Source: Gymnorhina tibicen
Taxonomy: Eukaryota > Chordata > Aves > Passeriformes > Artamidae
Reading direction: 5' to 3'
Assembly: GCA_013399875.1 (NCBI GenBank)
Contig: VXAZ01008268.1
Location: 234,020-298,019 of the forward strand
Length of the DNA: 64,000 bases
The position numbers were made by a program, and so were the translations under genes. The notes under the pieces were generated by a model. It worked only from the letters and a program-made list of their open reading frames with translations, ran no database searches and was not told the DNA's origin. Positions 36,313-47,755 of the stretch are shown piece after piece (position 1 is the first letter of the stretch; each line of letters starts with the position of its first letter).

Positions 36313-36343
36313 GGGGGGGCAGGGGGAGGGCAAGGGGAAAGGG
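36313..36343 (+). other. G-quadruplex motif
   Basis: Five G-runs of 7, 5, 3, 4 and 3 bases are separated by loops of 2, 1, 3 and 3 bases. This easily meets the G3+ N1-7 rule for an intramolecular G-quadruplex on the plus strand. Confidence 0.75.
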
Positions 36344-39300
36344 AGAGAGCAAAGAGTGGTTGGTTTCAAATAGCAACATTGTCCAAAAGGGTGAAAGGGA
36401 ACAGATGGCCATGGAGAATGCAGCCTCACAGCTCTAAAGAAAAGGGCTATTTTGACAGATCTTGCTGTTTCCTATTCAAGCATGAACACTCTGGCATGGA
36501 GAGTTAAGATGATACAAGGAACAACCTCTGTTCCCAGCAACTGACTATGGGCAACTGGCCTCTGAAGCTCTCTGAGAAAAACAACATGAGACAGACAGAC
36601 AAACAGATATGGCAGCAAGCCCAGATCCCAGCCACCAGGAAAGGGAAAAAAAACAAAAACCAAGAACCAAAAAAACCCCGCAAACATCAGAAAGGCTAGA
36701 AACAGCTGCCTTTTCCTGGCTCCAGCGCAGAGCATTAGAAAGAGCCTGTCCAGCCTTTCTCATCTTCCTTTTCGGTGAAAACTTCTTGAAGGGGTCACCC
36801 TCAAGCTGTTGGTCTTTGCCCTGAGGGGAGGTGAAAAAGAGGACAGACCAGAGCTCAAGTCTGGCTCAATGAAACCTGCTTCCTTTAATCACAAAGACCT
36901 CCCTCTAGCAAACTATGAAGAACTCTAAACATAAAAATGCATCATTAATGCTGGATTTTTGCATGCAAAAAGGTTGAGAAACTTAAAGTTGTGGCTCCCA
37001 CAGTATGTGTAATTTGTTTGCATAGAATACAGCAGAAAGCCATTATATCTGAGGGCAGGGAAAATTGTATCTGCTGTGGGAAACACTGCTAATGTGTGTC
37101 CTGACTTCTCTATTAGTCTTACCAAGAGAGTGCATCAACAGCTGTTTCATTCACCAACTCTGGATATGTGCTATTAGACAGAGATTTCAGTTTTGAAGGA
37201 CAGCTTCACATCCACACCCAAAATTTAAAGAGGAACCTGAGCCATTAGTTGTAACCAGACTTCACTGTTTCCGAAGTCCACAGAACAAGAGAGGAATCTC
37301 AGTTTCTGAATTTCTCTGTGATTTCTGTATCATTTTCATGTTTAAGGCAGAGCCTGATGTACTGCCTGTTTCCCAGCCAAAGCTCGCCTGTGGGCAGAAG
37401 CACTGAGCAACACCTTGCCTTTTCACTGTAGCGGGGACCAGAGCAGTGGCAGTTTCATGCAACAGTTGCAGGGAGGAAAGGAGCCAGTATATGGTATAAA
37501 CATTAACTATCTTCACAATCCTTCCCTGAGGCAGGGAAGTGGCTATCATCTCAATTTTAATATCCTCCTTTTTAAAAATCATTGAAGGAAAAAGATAATA
37601 AAGACCTGTGGGTGCTCACATGCCAGAACTCCAAATGAAGAAATGCAAATGCTACATACTGATCCTATCTGCACCTTTGTTCCCTCATCTGTGAAATAGC
37701 ATTTGTTTACTTTAGTCAATAAGTAGTAAAAGTGTAGAAAAACAGACACCAGGAACAAACCACCTCGACATCCTTAGCAGTCCAAATTATTATTAAAACC
37801 ATAGTTTTCTACAATATGTAAATAATTTGTGGGGCTTTGTTGGTTTCACGAAGGCTAGCCAATGTAGTCATTACTAGTTGTAATTGTTAATTAGTAACTA
37901 AATAGATAGGATCTGACTAGTGGACGTAGTCAAACAATAAATAAAATACCTTATTTTAGGCTAAATCAGATAAATTCAGTTTCTTTTCTTCTTAACCATG
38001 AGCTTCCTAAGACTGAGTAACTGCTCCAGGCTATACTTATTAAGGGAAACTCAAATGCAGATTATTGGCTAAGTATTCTTCAGTATTGAACTTGTGGATT
38101 CAACTTTCTTCCCCATGTTTCCTTGAGTAAAGTCAACCTAGTACCCCATAGTTTTCATTCTACTTTACTTTTAATATATGAGTCCTTCTGTTCACTGCAA
38201 CAGTAACCAATAGTGCTCACAAACCCATTCTGTCTTTCACGTTGCAGGACAGGTGGTCCCTCAGTATATTCCCACACATTCCAAATATTTTAAGTGTTCC
38301 ACATCTGTTGTCTGAAACATTTTTAGTTCCCTGCAAGAACAGTAGGAGATGAAAACAAGAAGTTATATATAACATAGCAACTGACCTTGTATGCCACATG
38401 AGCTCTCTGTCATTTCAACAAGATTATAAATTTCAAACAAGAGCTCAATCTTAATTCGTTATACTACACAGCTATCTTGCAGAGAAGATAACCTGAGAAT
38501 TAACTTATGACAGCTGTAATAGCCCAGACGATAAAAGTGAATCTAGATGTGACTTTTTCCCCCCAAGTATCTGCTGATCTACAGGAAATTAAAAAAAATT
38601 AGAGAATTAAGGTGATTCACATATTTTCTCACCCTACAAACCCCTCTATCTGCTTAAAAAAATTAATCAAAACATCTCCCATGTAGGTATAAGTAACCTT
38701 GGTGGGATTTTTATAAGTGTTTAGTGTTGGCCTACAGCAGGTATGGAAACACTAAATGCTTTTTTTCTTCCCCTACAAGAATGAATCTAATCAATATGCT
38801 TTAAAAACATATGGCTGCAAGTAATTCTTCTCACTAATGAAACAGAGCCACTGGTCAAGATTTGAGGCCAGGAAATTCAAAGTACTAATTGCATCTCAAC
38901 TAGTAAGCTACTCATAGAAGGCAGAAAATACAGTCTGGGCTGTATTTGGGAGAGGTGGTGAGGGTTGGCATTTCTGCTCTCGCTCAAAGTGTTGGGAGAT
39001 GGCAGCAGCTACCCACAGCTGGCAGTCTGGTTTGCATCTTGGGCAGAAGCTGGCACATCTCGCTCAACCAGCACTGCAGCTCCACTGGGCACTGGCTTGT
39101 TATGGACTGTAAGAGGAGACTGGCCCCTGCTGCATGACCAATGTAATTTCCAACAACATTCAGCATTCCTTCAAGTACTTTACCAGCACAACCACACACA
39201 TGAGCTAGGAAAGCTAATGTCTCATCATATGAGATACTAGCAGTACAAACATCATCTCCAAAACAATGCAATAGAAACAAGTGCACAGTCTTTTGTTGCT

Positions 39301-40006
39301 GTTATTTTGTTTTATTTTTTCATTTAAAAAGAAACCTTCTAGTCTGAGCAACGCTGAAATGTTATAGGGGATCCCTGTGTGAGACCTCAAGACCATGCCT
39401 CATGGCAAAGGATGCCACTGTGTGACCACGTTCAAATAAAGCACAACTAGAACACACAGCAAATGTCTTAGAACTTCCCATGGAGCCAGGACGGAAACTG
39501 CACATCCAGTGATATGAAGCATGTGGCTGTTTTCCAGCATAACCTGATTGCCACAAAGTACAGCAACTTTAGTCATTGACCAATTAGGTAATTTCAAGCA
39601 TTTCTACTTCATATATACCCTTAAGCCATAAAGCAGCACTGTGATTTCACTAACTGTCTTGGAATCAATGAAGCCAACTGCCTTCTGCTTCTGGAAGGCA
39701 ACACTACGGGCAAGTTCATTCAGCCTGATACGACAAGAGACATACAATGGGAAGACCATCTATTCCACATAGCAAAAACAAGTAACTGCTGTTTTACCAT
39801 CTCCTCTGGAGCTGCCTATCCTACCTTAGGGATAAACTCCATTATTTGATTACATTACACTTTGAAACAATTCAAATTTCTTCACACTTGGGCTAGGAGT
39901 ATGTAAAACAAATAACTTGAGCGCTGTCATGGAATACAATCCCTGGGGAACGCCACATGTGTTTCTCAAGCAGAACTCGTACCATGGAGCCCTTGACTTT
40001 GAAAAA
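36344..40006. other. unannotated unique sequence
   Basis: No gene recognised. It includes an A/C-rich low-complexity patch (36645-36685), a probable MIR fragment at 37660-37728, and a somewhat GC-richer stretch at 38950-39240 open on both strands (91 codons plus, 100 codons minus) without a recognised domain. Confidence 0.5.
37660..37728 (-). mobile_element. possible MIR-like SINE fragment, minus orientation
   Basis: 'CTTTGTTCCCTCATCTGTGA' and the following 'AATAGCATTT' resemble the reverse-complement MIR box 'CTCAGTTTCCTCATCTGTAAAATGG'. Only one box is convincing, so this is tentative. Confidence 0.3.
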
Positions 40007-40060
40007 CAAATGAACAAGAACAGTAATTAAAACGCAAATGAACAAGAACAGTAATTAAAA
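40007..40060 (+). repeat. perfect 26-bp tandem duplication, period 28
   Basis: The 26-bp block at 40007-40032 (beginning CAAATGAACAAGAACAG) is repeated without a change at 40035-40060, with CG between the copies. Two exact copies indicate a recent duplication or an assembly artefact. Confidence 0.95.
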
Positions 40061-41599
40061 GTAGAATAATTATGAGATCAACTTTGTTACCAAGTAACAG
40101 TACGATTAAAGATAATATACTTGGCATACATAAGAAAGGACTAAATATGGACTAAGTAGTGTGTTAGTGAATGTGGTTAAACAACTTGACCTTCTTGTGA
40201 AGCCAACATTGAATTTTGCCCTTACATAAGCTCTCATAAAAGCTCAGCACTGGTAGAAAGTTTCGGTAACTGACAGAAGGCTACAGGTGGCCTAGGAATT
40301 GAATGTGGAATTCAGAGCTAACCCACAATAGCACAGAGTCATCTCACAGAGCCTTACATCCAAACTCATGCACGAAGTAAAGTGTCAACAAAAAGCTGGA
40401 GGCCCAAATAATGTGGAAAGATTAATTTCCTCTGTAAAACAGTGTTTGGGGAAGTGGAAAGATCTATTTATTATCTGCAATTTTCAAGACAGGTGAAAAG
40501 GACTAAAGCATATGTGGAATTGCTCTTTGAGGATGCTGCATGAAGAAATACAACTAGCTTGCCATCAAGGCACACACAGGAGACCTGGAAAGCACATAGT
40601 GATGGTGACACTGGATTTTCTCAGAAGAAAGCAGGCATTCTTTTCTGAAGGGCAGTGCCCACAACCATTTTATAGATGCTGGATGGATGCAAGTTAATGA
40701 CAGTTTAGGTAGCCTAGTTTGGTATCACTCAGATATGACATTAGTGTGCTCTACATATTCATTTGCCATATATATTACACATTCAATAACTCTAAACTGA
40801 ACAAGATCCTTCATTTAACAATCATGCTATAATCATGATAAAAAGAAAACTGTTTAGAAAGTAGAAGTTAGGAAAGTGCCTTCTGGATACTGTCGATCAT
40901 CACAACACTCTATAACCTCTGCTACTGTCAGTGGTACATGATGTGAGGCACCTAGCATGTTACTATCTACTTAGACAGGCAGAGCTTTCAGCCAGAAATA
41001 AGTAATGTCTGGATGTTTGGTACCTACTGGAGACCAATCATTCTTCAAAGTCTTTTATGTTGGCTCTAACAAATGTGCCTTAGTTCTTCCAGCAAAGTAA
41101 TTACTGGAAGAGATTTATGATTGCTCAAACTAGATAACCAGAACAGACTGTTCTTTCCCTAACTTCTAACTAATTTTTTTTTTTCAGTAAGGAAAACTAA
41201 TCCTCAAAACAATTTGTAAAAAATCCTGAATGAAAACGAATCATATGAAATTAAATAACTGGTTCCGTAAATAAGTAACAGGATTTCCATAATTTATTTT
41301 GGAACAATATGCAGGTATAAATGTTGATCTTGCTAGTATCAACTTAGGTAAAATAACGTTTATAGTATATGGTCAGTTCAAAAACGAGGCCATGTAAATG
41401 TATCACCATGAACTTCTGAAGTCAGTCAACAATATCAAGCTACTTTGGAAACACATCAGAATTTGATAAGAGGTTCACCTTTAGATATTCCCCTTTCCAA
41501 CTTAGTGAAACATGACATGTTGTTAAAATGACAGCTCATGCACCAAAAGCCAGAAAATGGAAGTACTCTCCTGTACTTGCTCACTTTACAGAAGAGGGG

Positions 41600-41675
41600 T
41601 ACTTGGGTTCAAAGCTTTGCTACTAATTGCAGACTTGTATCACAGCTTTCAAGTTTCCCCCTGTGGATAGGTGCA
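41600..41675 (-). mobile_element. possible MIR-like SINE fragment, minus orientation
   Basis: In plus-strand order 'TTGGGTTCAAAGCTTTGCTA', 'TTGCAGACTTGTATCACAG' and 'CAAGTTTCCCC' resemble the MIR reverse complement ('CTGGGTTCAAATCCCAGCTC', 'CTGTGTGACC', 'CAGTTTCCCC'). Spacing is compressed between the second and third boxes. Confidence 0.35.
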
Positions 41676-44600
41676 TGCACTCAGCTGCTCCAGCAGGGAG
41701 TAGGATTTGTAGGAACACCTTTGGTGGCAAATTTGGGCCTAGTTTTATATCTGTAGTTCCCAGCCATTGCTGGTGAACAGAAGCATATCAACAGCTTGCA
41801 GCCATGGCTAGCCCACATTTATGCCCACTGAGTCAAATGAACAACTTGTATATTCTATACTCCAGCACTGACTATGCTGGTAGTATCTCCTAACCACAGC
41901 CAGTAAAAAATAAAAATTTAACCTCCCTGATTTTTAAAATCAGTCAGTCTGCTAAAGAATAAATGCTTTATGAAAACCTGTACTTGCCAGTAAATCTTCT
42001 GACAGACACAGGCCATGCTGATACCTGCCAAGCAGATTTCCTGCTGAACCTTGCTGCTTTCCAGCTCACTCTGTGGCAGCCTGCCCAAATGATAGCTTTG
42101 GACCAAGGACCTAGGACTTCCAAGGAAACAGCTTAGGCAGTGTAAGAATAGGGGAGGGCATCCACTTTCACATGTTTTTCAAAACACACGTTGCAACTTT
42201 AAGTAGACACTTAAATACTTGTCTTTCCATTCCAATTAGAAGTATTTTCTGAAAACTCAGAAATTATTGCACAACAAGAAATATCATTTACTAGCCACTC
42301 CTATTACAAAGAACAACAGTCTTAATCCTTTACTGGAAAGCAGATCAACTGCCTCTCAGTTGCCCTTCCCTTTTCCTTCCCTTCACCCCACTACAAAATT
42401 TTCATTCTTACCTGGAATCATACTGTAATCTAGGTCATCTGGCCAGTCTCCTACTCTAACATCTGATCATTGTTGGCTAGGACAGTGCACAAAGTCTGTT
42501 CATACTATAACCAAATGACTTTCAAGAAGGAAGAGGCAATTTGCAAGACCAATTTACATTATCAAAGGTCTGACAGAAATCGTGGAACAGGGGTATCACG
42601 TCTTTGATAAACTATCAACCCTTGCCTTTATTTATATGCAGACATAATGTACCTCTAGAGTACCTTGGAAAGAACTGGTAATTCCTACTGATGAACTGGT
42701 ACCTTCTTCCGTGATACTTGACCCTAAATGTGGACATATTTTGTACATGATATATGGGGACAGCTATGGCTCAAACACATTTGTTTCCATTCAGTGGTTA
42801 CAGTGGCAGAAACAGCATAAAGCTCAGGAAGAGGTGCCCAAATTCGTAGGGATACTAACAAACTTTAACACTTCTCCTGGTATGTCCCTAGTCAATGTTA
42901 ATATAATCCTTCTTTTAAAGGCAAGCACTGCAAAAGAAAAACAAATTACTTGGCTGGGCTTGCATGATCAGGTTTTTGAATTTAGCCAGGACATGTTATA
43001 TCCTATCTCGTGTAAGAAGTGCCACAGGAATTTCAATGAGTTCAAATGGTGAAAATAACAGACTTGTGCTTCATGTGAAAGACAGTGTTTCAGCAAAAAG
43101 GGTGCCTCTTTATGTCACTCCCAGTGACTGTCTCAATGGTAATCTAGCAGAAAATACGATGCTTACTGAACAACCAGTATTATTATTCTGTGCCCAACAA
43201 AAGCTTATCACGATCATTTCAACCCAATCCTACTTTATTTACAAGACACTGCAAGATAAGAGCCAGAGGCAGCACAGTCATTTGTCAGTTAACACTCACA
43301 GCTGACTACAGCAGGAACACATTCATGAAAAATTGAAATTAGTCAATCTCCATTGGCTTCTCTAGACTTTCTCTTCAGATGCAGTGACTTATTTAAGCAA
43401 TAACCATTGCAATTTTGGTGAAATTACAGAAGGTACAGAAACAGTTTTCAAACACCAGTAACATTTAATTGTATTAGCACGCTCTCCAAAGGCATTACTG
43501 TGGGGTTAAACCTATAATGATACAACATATTTTGCTTTGAGTTTATAAGTGGCAGTCTCTTCATAGAATGGAGACTGGAATTGAAAGCCATGGTCAGTGG
43601 CAGGAGGCTGCCATTAGTGCAACACACCCCAGGTTTAGTCTTCCCCTTAATAACCAAAATACAGCAGTAGTGCTGAGTTTGGCTAACACAGCTGTATGGT
43701 ATGTGGTCAGTTCAAACAGAGACAGAAGAGTAAATAAGGCACTGTAAAGGAATTTGCCAGACCATAAGCGTCTTGTCACACCCAAAGCAAAATGCATGTA
43801 GTGTATGAATCAATTTGGAATATAATGCTAAAAACTAAAGTACGTATTGGCTGCAAAAGAGCCAAATTGTTCTCATTCTAGCCATTATACTGTCTGAGCT
43901 TTTCTTCCCTAGTGAAAAACATATAAGGAAAAAAGAAAGAAAACGAAGAGGCAGAGTGCTTCTAGTGCTACCCTCGTGCTCTTGGGCGATCTTTTCATTG
44001 CCTACAGCTTCAAGCTCACCACCTTCAGGAACAGGCAAGGAGAAATGAACTCATGTCCACTTACTGCACAGAACTCTGCAGTGAAATCTGTATGTAGAAA
44101 TTTACTCATTCTCTTGTAAACCTGGGTGCTTTCTGGGCCAAACACAGCAACATATCAAACTCAGAACACATCAAACAGTTAGTGCTAATATTTATATCAG
44201 TGTTGATAATGACTTCAGAATGGAAGAATTCAGCTCCTTTCCATCCTAAATTTGGTGTTGGCTTCAAAACCTTGTACATAAATGAGATACATCAATGGAA
44301 AATATCAAATCTTGTTTGCTCCCACAACATAGCACTGGTATTTCCATCAGTGTTCTTGAATTTTAGTAATTATTTTCTAAAAATAATCAGCCAAAAACTA
44401 TGTTTCTCTGTAAATGTGTTAATGTTTTACTGCTTTAAACATTAAGTTTTTTTCAAATCAATGTCTTTCACAGCTCCATCCTTAATCTCATCTGTAAGCA
44501 GATAAATATTTCAGACTTTATCTACTCTGACTCAATTTTAGAAAAAGAATGATGAACATAAAGCAAAACTGACCATATCTGCTGGAACAGTCCATGCATA

Positions 44601-44774
44601 AAGTTCTCTACACTCTCTATAGCACACAATTCCCTTCTTTTAATTGCTGTACTTGAGGCTGTAACTCAATACCTGCTTAGCAGCTCTACAGCTGTACTGT
44701 TTAGCAGTTTGGGGTAAGAAGTGAATCAAACTGTATTCAACAACTCATATCTACAAGGCAGAAAAAACCCCAGA

Positions 44775-44786
44775 ATATATATATAT
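44775..44786. repeat. (AT)6 microsatellite
   Basis: Six AT units followed by GTGC. Confidence 0.8.
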
Positions 44787-44937
44787 GTGCAGAACAATGC
44801 AGTGAACTCTGTCCCAGGGGTGACTTACTACATTCAGCATCTATGCTAAAAATCAGCAAAAACTTTGTTATAGCAGGATGTTTACAATGATACAGAGTGA
44901 TTATTAGACATTTGCTCTAACAGTCAGAAGCTTGGAG

Positions 44938-45053
44938 GGTTTGGGAGGTGTGTTAGGTTTGGTTTGGTATTTCTGGGGTATTTTTGGTTTTTGTTTTCTG
45001 GGTTTTTTCCTTGTTGCTGTTGTTGTTTTGTTTTGCTTTTTTTTTTATTAAGT
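44938..45053 (+). repeat. T/G-rich low-complexity tract
   Basis: About 115 bp in which the plus strand is almost wholly T and G, with GTTT, GGTTT and TTGTTG units and a final run of T. It has no coding value; the minus-strand frame through it (44953-45180) is low-complexity K, N and Q. Confidence 0.8.
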
Positions 45054-45721
45054 GTGTAACTACAAGGCAGGCACTTGCCCTACATTGCTGCTGTTTCTGG
45101 ATTTCTCTTTTAAAGTTACAGATGCAAAAACATCCTGGAAAACCTAAACCAAAGTTCTTTTGAAAAGTAGTCTCATCCAAATAGAATCATACCAAATAAA
45201 GCCATAAAATCAGAGACTGCTCTAAGCACACTGTAATGAGCCCTCAGATTAACTGAGTTTGCAATGAATTCTAACACACAAATAAATTCTGTGTACCTTT
45301 TGAGTTTTCTGGTGAGCACATTGCACAGTCTTGGCTATTACCCATATGGGAATTTTGCCACATTAATGGAATTAACATGCTGCTTTTCTTTTGCTAGCAT
45401 GAGTTCTTAAACTGTTTTAAAGGTTCTTGTATTTCAGTTCTGCTTTCCATGTTAAAGCTGGCGAATCTAGCAGCAGTGACTCACTGTGGAGGACATGCAC
45501 CATTTCAGCACTGGCTCAGAAGAATGCATTGCTTGGGATGCACAAGTTCTCCATTTGAGCAACCACCAAAAAGTAACACTGAAATAAGTATTTATCTACT
45601 CAGCTATAACTATTTCCTGTTCATACCTGACATTGCTGGACAACAGACAGAATGTTAATGACTTGAGTATTCATTCTTTTTATATGCCTCTTTTAATTGA
45701 CTAAAATCACATCAAACTTAC

Positions 45722-45874
45722 ATGTGGGACTTGTAAAGTCCCGCCTGCTCCAGTACAGTAAGGAAATCTGTTGCATGTGTTAATTCTCCCAGCAGAACAT
45801 TACATCCCACTCTCTCTGCAAGATGAAGATCTATGTTTCTTCCAAAAATTATGATTTCGATTCTTCTTACATAG
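45722..45874 (-). other. candidate internal coding exon, minus strand (hypothetical)
   Basis: On the minus strand an acceptor-like 'TTTCTTTACCTCTGGGAATCAG' precedes 45874, and an ideal donor GTAAGT follows the last exon base at 45722. The 153-nt segment between is open as one complete frame that splits a codon at both ends (phase 2 to phase 2), so it could be skipped without a shift. The peptide includes F-G-R-N-I-D-L-H-L-A-E-R-V-G and F-L-T-V-L-E-Q-A-G-L-Y and looks compositionally normal, but I cannot assign it to a family. The frame stays open further upstream on the minus strand, to 46056. No partner exons could be identified. It may be chance. Confidence 0.22.
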
Positions 45875-46232
45875 CTGATTCCCAGAGGTAAAGAAACTGC
45901 ACTCTCAAGAGATCTGAAGTGTGACTCTGAATTTTCTGACATTTGTAGTAGTATCTTTACTTTTTGTTTTTTCCCCTCTTCTTCATTTCTCCCACTCCCA
46001 CCCAGGACAAGTCTATTTTTTATTAGCTTCACTGAGATTCCACAACAAAGTAACACTTCTCAGCATCTACTTGTGCCCTCTGCATTGTCCAATCGAACTT
46101 CTGATAAATTGTCTTCACTATTACCCAACAGCACAAGTTCTCTGTGACATGGAAAGAACATGTGGTGGATGTTCCCCTTAAAAGATTTTATCAGTGATGC
46201 ATCTCCCTAGTACAAAACTGCTTCACAAATCT

Positions 46233-46266
46233 GGGGGCGGAGAGGGGGAAGGCAGGGTGCAAGGGG
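46233..46266 (+). other. G-quadruplex motif
   Basis: Four G-runs of 5, 5, 3 and 4 bases with loops of 6, 6 and 5 bases. Confidence 0.65.
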
Positions 46267-47430
46267 AGATAAATTGTCTGAGATCAGCACCAAACCTTGC
46301 CTCATCTCCCAAGGGTGATGAATCATGCACCCTGCTCAGAATAAACACGTCCTCATCGAAGGGGACTGTTGGATGGATTAAATAGAAAACACCCTAATGG
46401 GAGGATTTCGTTTGTCTGTAGATGCCATTCCAACACATAAAGAGAAAAAGAAATTAAGTTGCTGTCCTGTGATTAAGTTCTTGTCCCAAGTATATCTCAG
46501 GCCCTCTCACTAAAAGCAGGTTCATTTTTCCCCCCTTTGTAATCCAGTTTTTAAAGTATCCAGATTACCATTTAGCTTTGCACTCATCTCATTGAACATC
46601 TCATTGCTCTCCAAGGTATAGCTAATAGCCAGTTACTACCTAGGAATGAGTATTTTGCACAATAATCCTCTTACTCTACTTTTGGATGTCTTAAAGAAGA
46701 AGATATGCCAGTGGAAAGGGAAGGGAGGAGAGAGAACAAAAATTAGAGAGGGGAGCCAAAACTGAAATGGGGTCAGTGGCAGGAAATGGAGCGGAGTGGG
46801 GATGGTTGAGCCTGCTACTGCAGGGAATGGTTAACTGTCTGGAGCTGGCAAAGCATCACGAGAAGGAGACAGGGCAGCACAAAGCAGTGAGCATACTGCA
46901 CTCCAGGTCACGTGAGGAAGCCACAGGAAACACTTTATAGTGCTGTTAAAACAGTGTATTTAAAGTATGAGAAACTTGGACTCAGACAGAATAACAACAT
47001 CGCAAAAAATGAATTGAGTACTGATCCACAAGGCATCATATCTCTTACTTCTCATCTGCTCAAAGTGCAGAGGTCTCTCAGGTGAAACTGCATAATTTAT
47101 AGACAGCTCTAAGCAACTCTAATGGTTTCCTTATGCTAGCATGTCAGCTGAAAAGCACAATAGGTAAAGACTCCACAAGACTCTCTTTCAAGGCTCCTTG
47201 AAACTTCACAGAGCAAAGATGTCTTTATGTACTGCACCTGTACTCCATGAACCACACTAAATTTAAAAAAGTTTCTGATAGTTTTTTATTACATTTTGTT
47301 GATCATATTCTGTAAAATTCAGTGGAGGTTTTTGTAGTCTTCCTTTATCAGCTCTGAATTCTTCAGGAGGGTATTTTCATGCTTTACCAGGGCTGTGGAG
47401 ATCAACTGGAAACTCTAGTACATTGTCACT

Positions 47431-47474
47431 AAATACCTCTTCATATTCTCAGAAATACCTCTTCATACTCACGG
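47431..47474 (+). repeat. 22-bp tandem duplication, two imperfect copies
   Basis: AAATACCTCTTCATATTCTC (plus AG) at 47431-47452 is followed directly by a copy at 47453-47474 with three differences. An older local duplication than the pair at 40007. Confidence 0.85.
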
Positions 47475-47722
47475 GAGATCCTCAAGTTTCAAGACTTTTC
47501 TCCACTTCACCTTAAATGCAAACAATAACCTGTGTTCTCAGATAGAGTGCACAAGACTTGCTGGGTCTTTATACTGAAAGAAAGATAGTATAGCCATAGA
47601 AATTTAAAATCCCTGTTAGCTGAGCTCTGTAACCCCAGCTATTAAAGAATTTAAAATAATTATGGTTTATTGCCCTTTTTTTCCACTTCTCTTTACTTCT
47701 GTTAGAGAGGCATGTGCTTCAT

Positions 47723-47755
47723 GTTTAATTAATTCACAGTTTAATTAATTTCACA
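47723..47755 (+). repeat. direct repeat of GTTTAATTAATT(T)CACA
   Basis: Two adjacent copies (47723-47738 and 47739-47755) differ by one extra T. Each carries the palindrome TTAATTAA, which contains the TAATTA homeodomain-type core. Confidence 0.85.

Larger units (their letters stand above)
40061..45721. other. unannotated unique sequence
   Basis: No gene recognised. It contains a possible MIR fragment (41600-41675), an (AT)6 microsatellite (44775-44786) and a T/G-rich tract (44938-45053). Open frames at 42711-43052 and 42964-43305 (plus, 113 codons each) overlap in different frames and look like chance. Confidence 0.5.

Noticed and set aside
38984..39597. Cluster of minus-strand open frames that might be a retrocopied gene
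   Set aside because: Frames change repeatedly, contain stops, and no piece resembles a protein I recognise; no poly-A tail or duplicated flanks seen.
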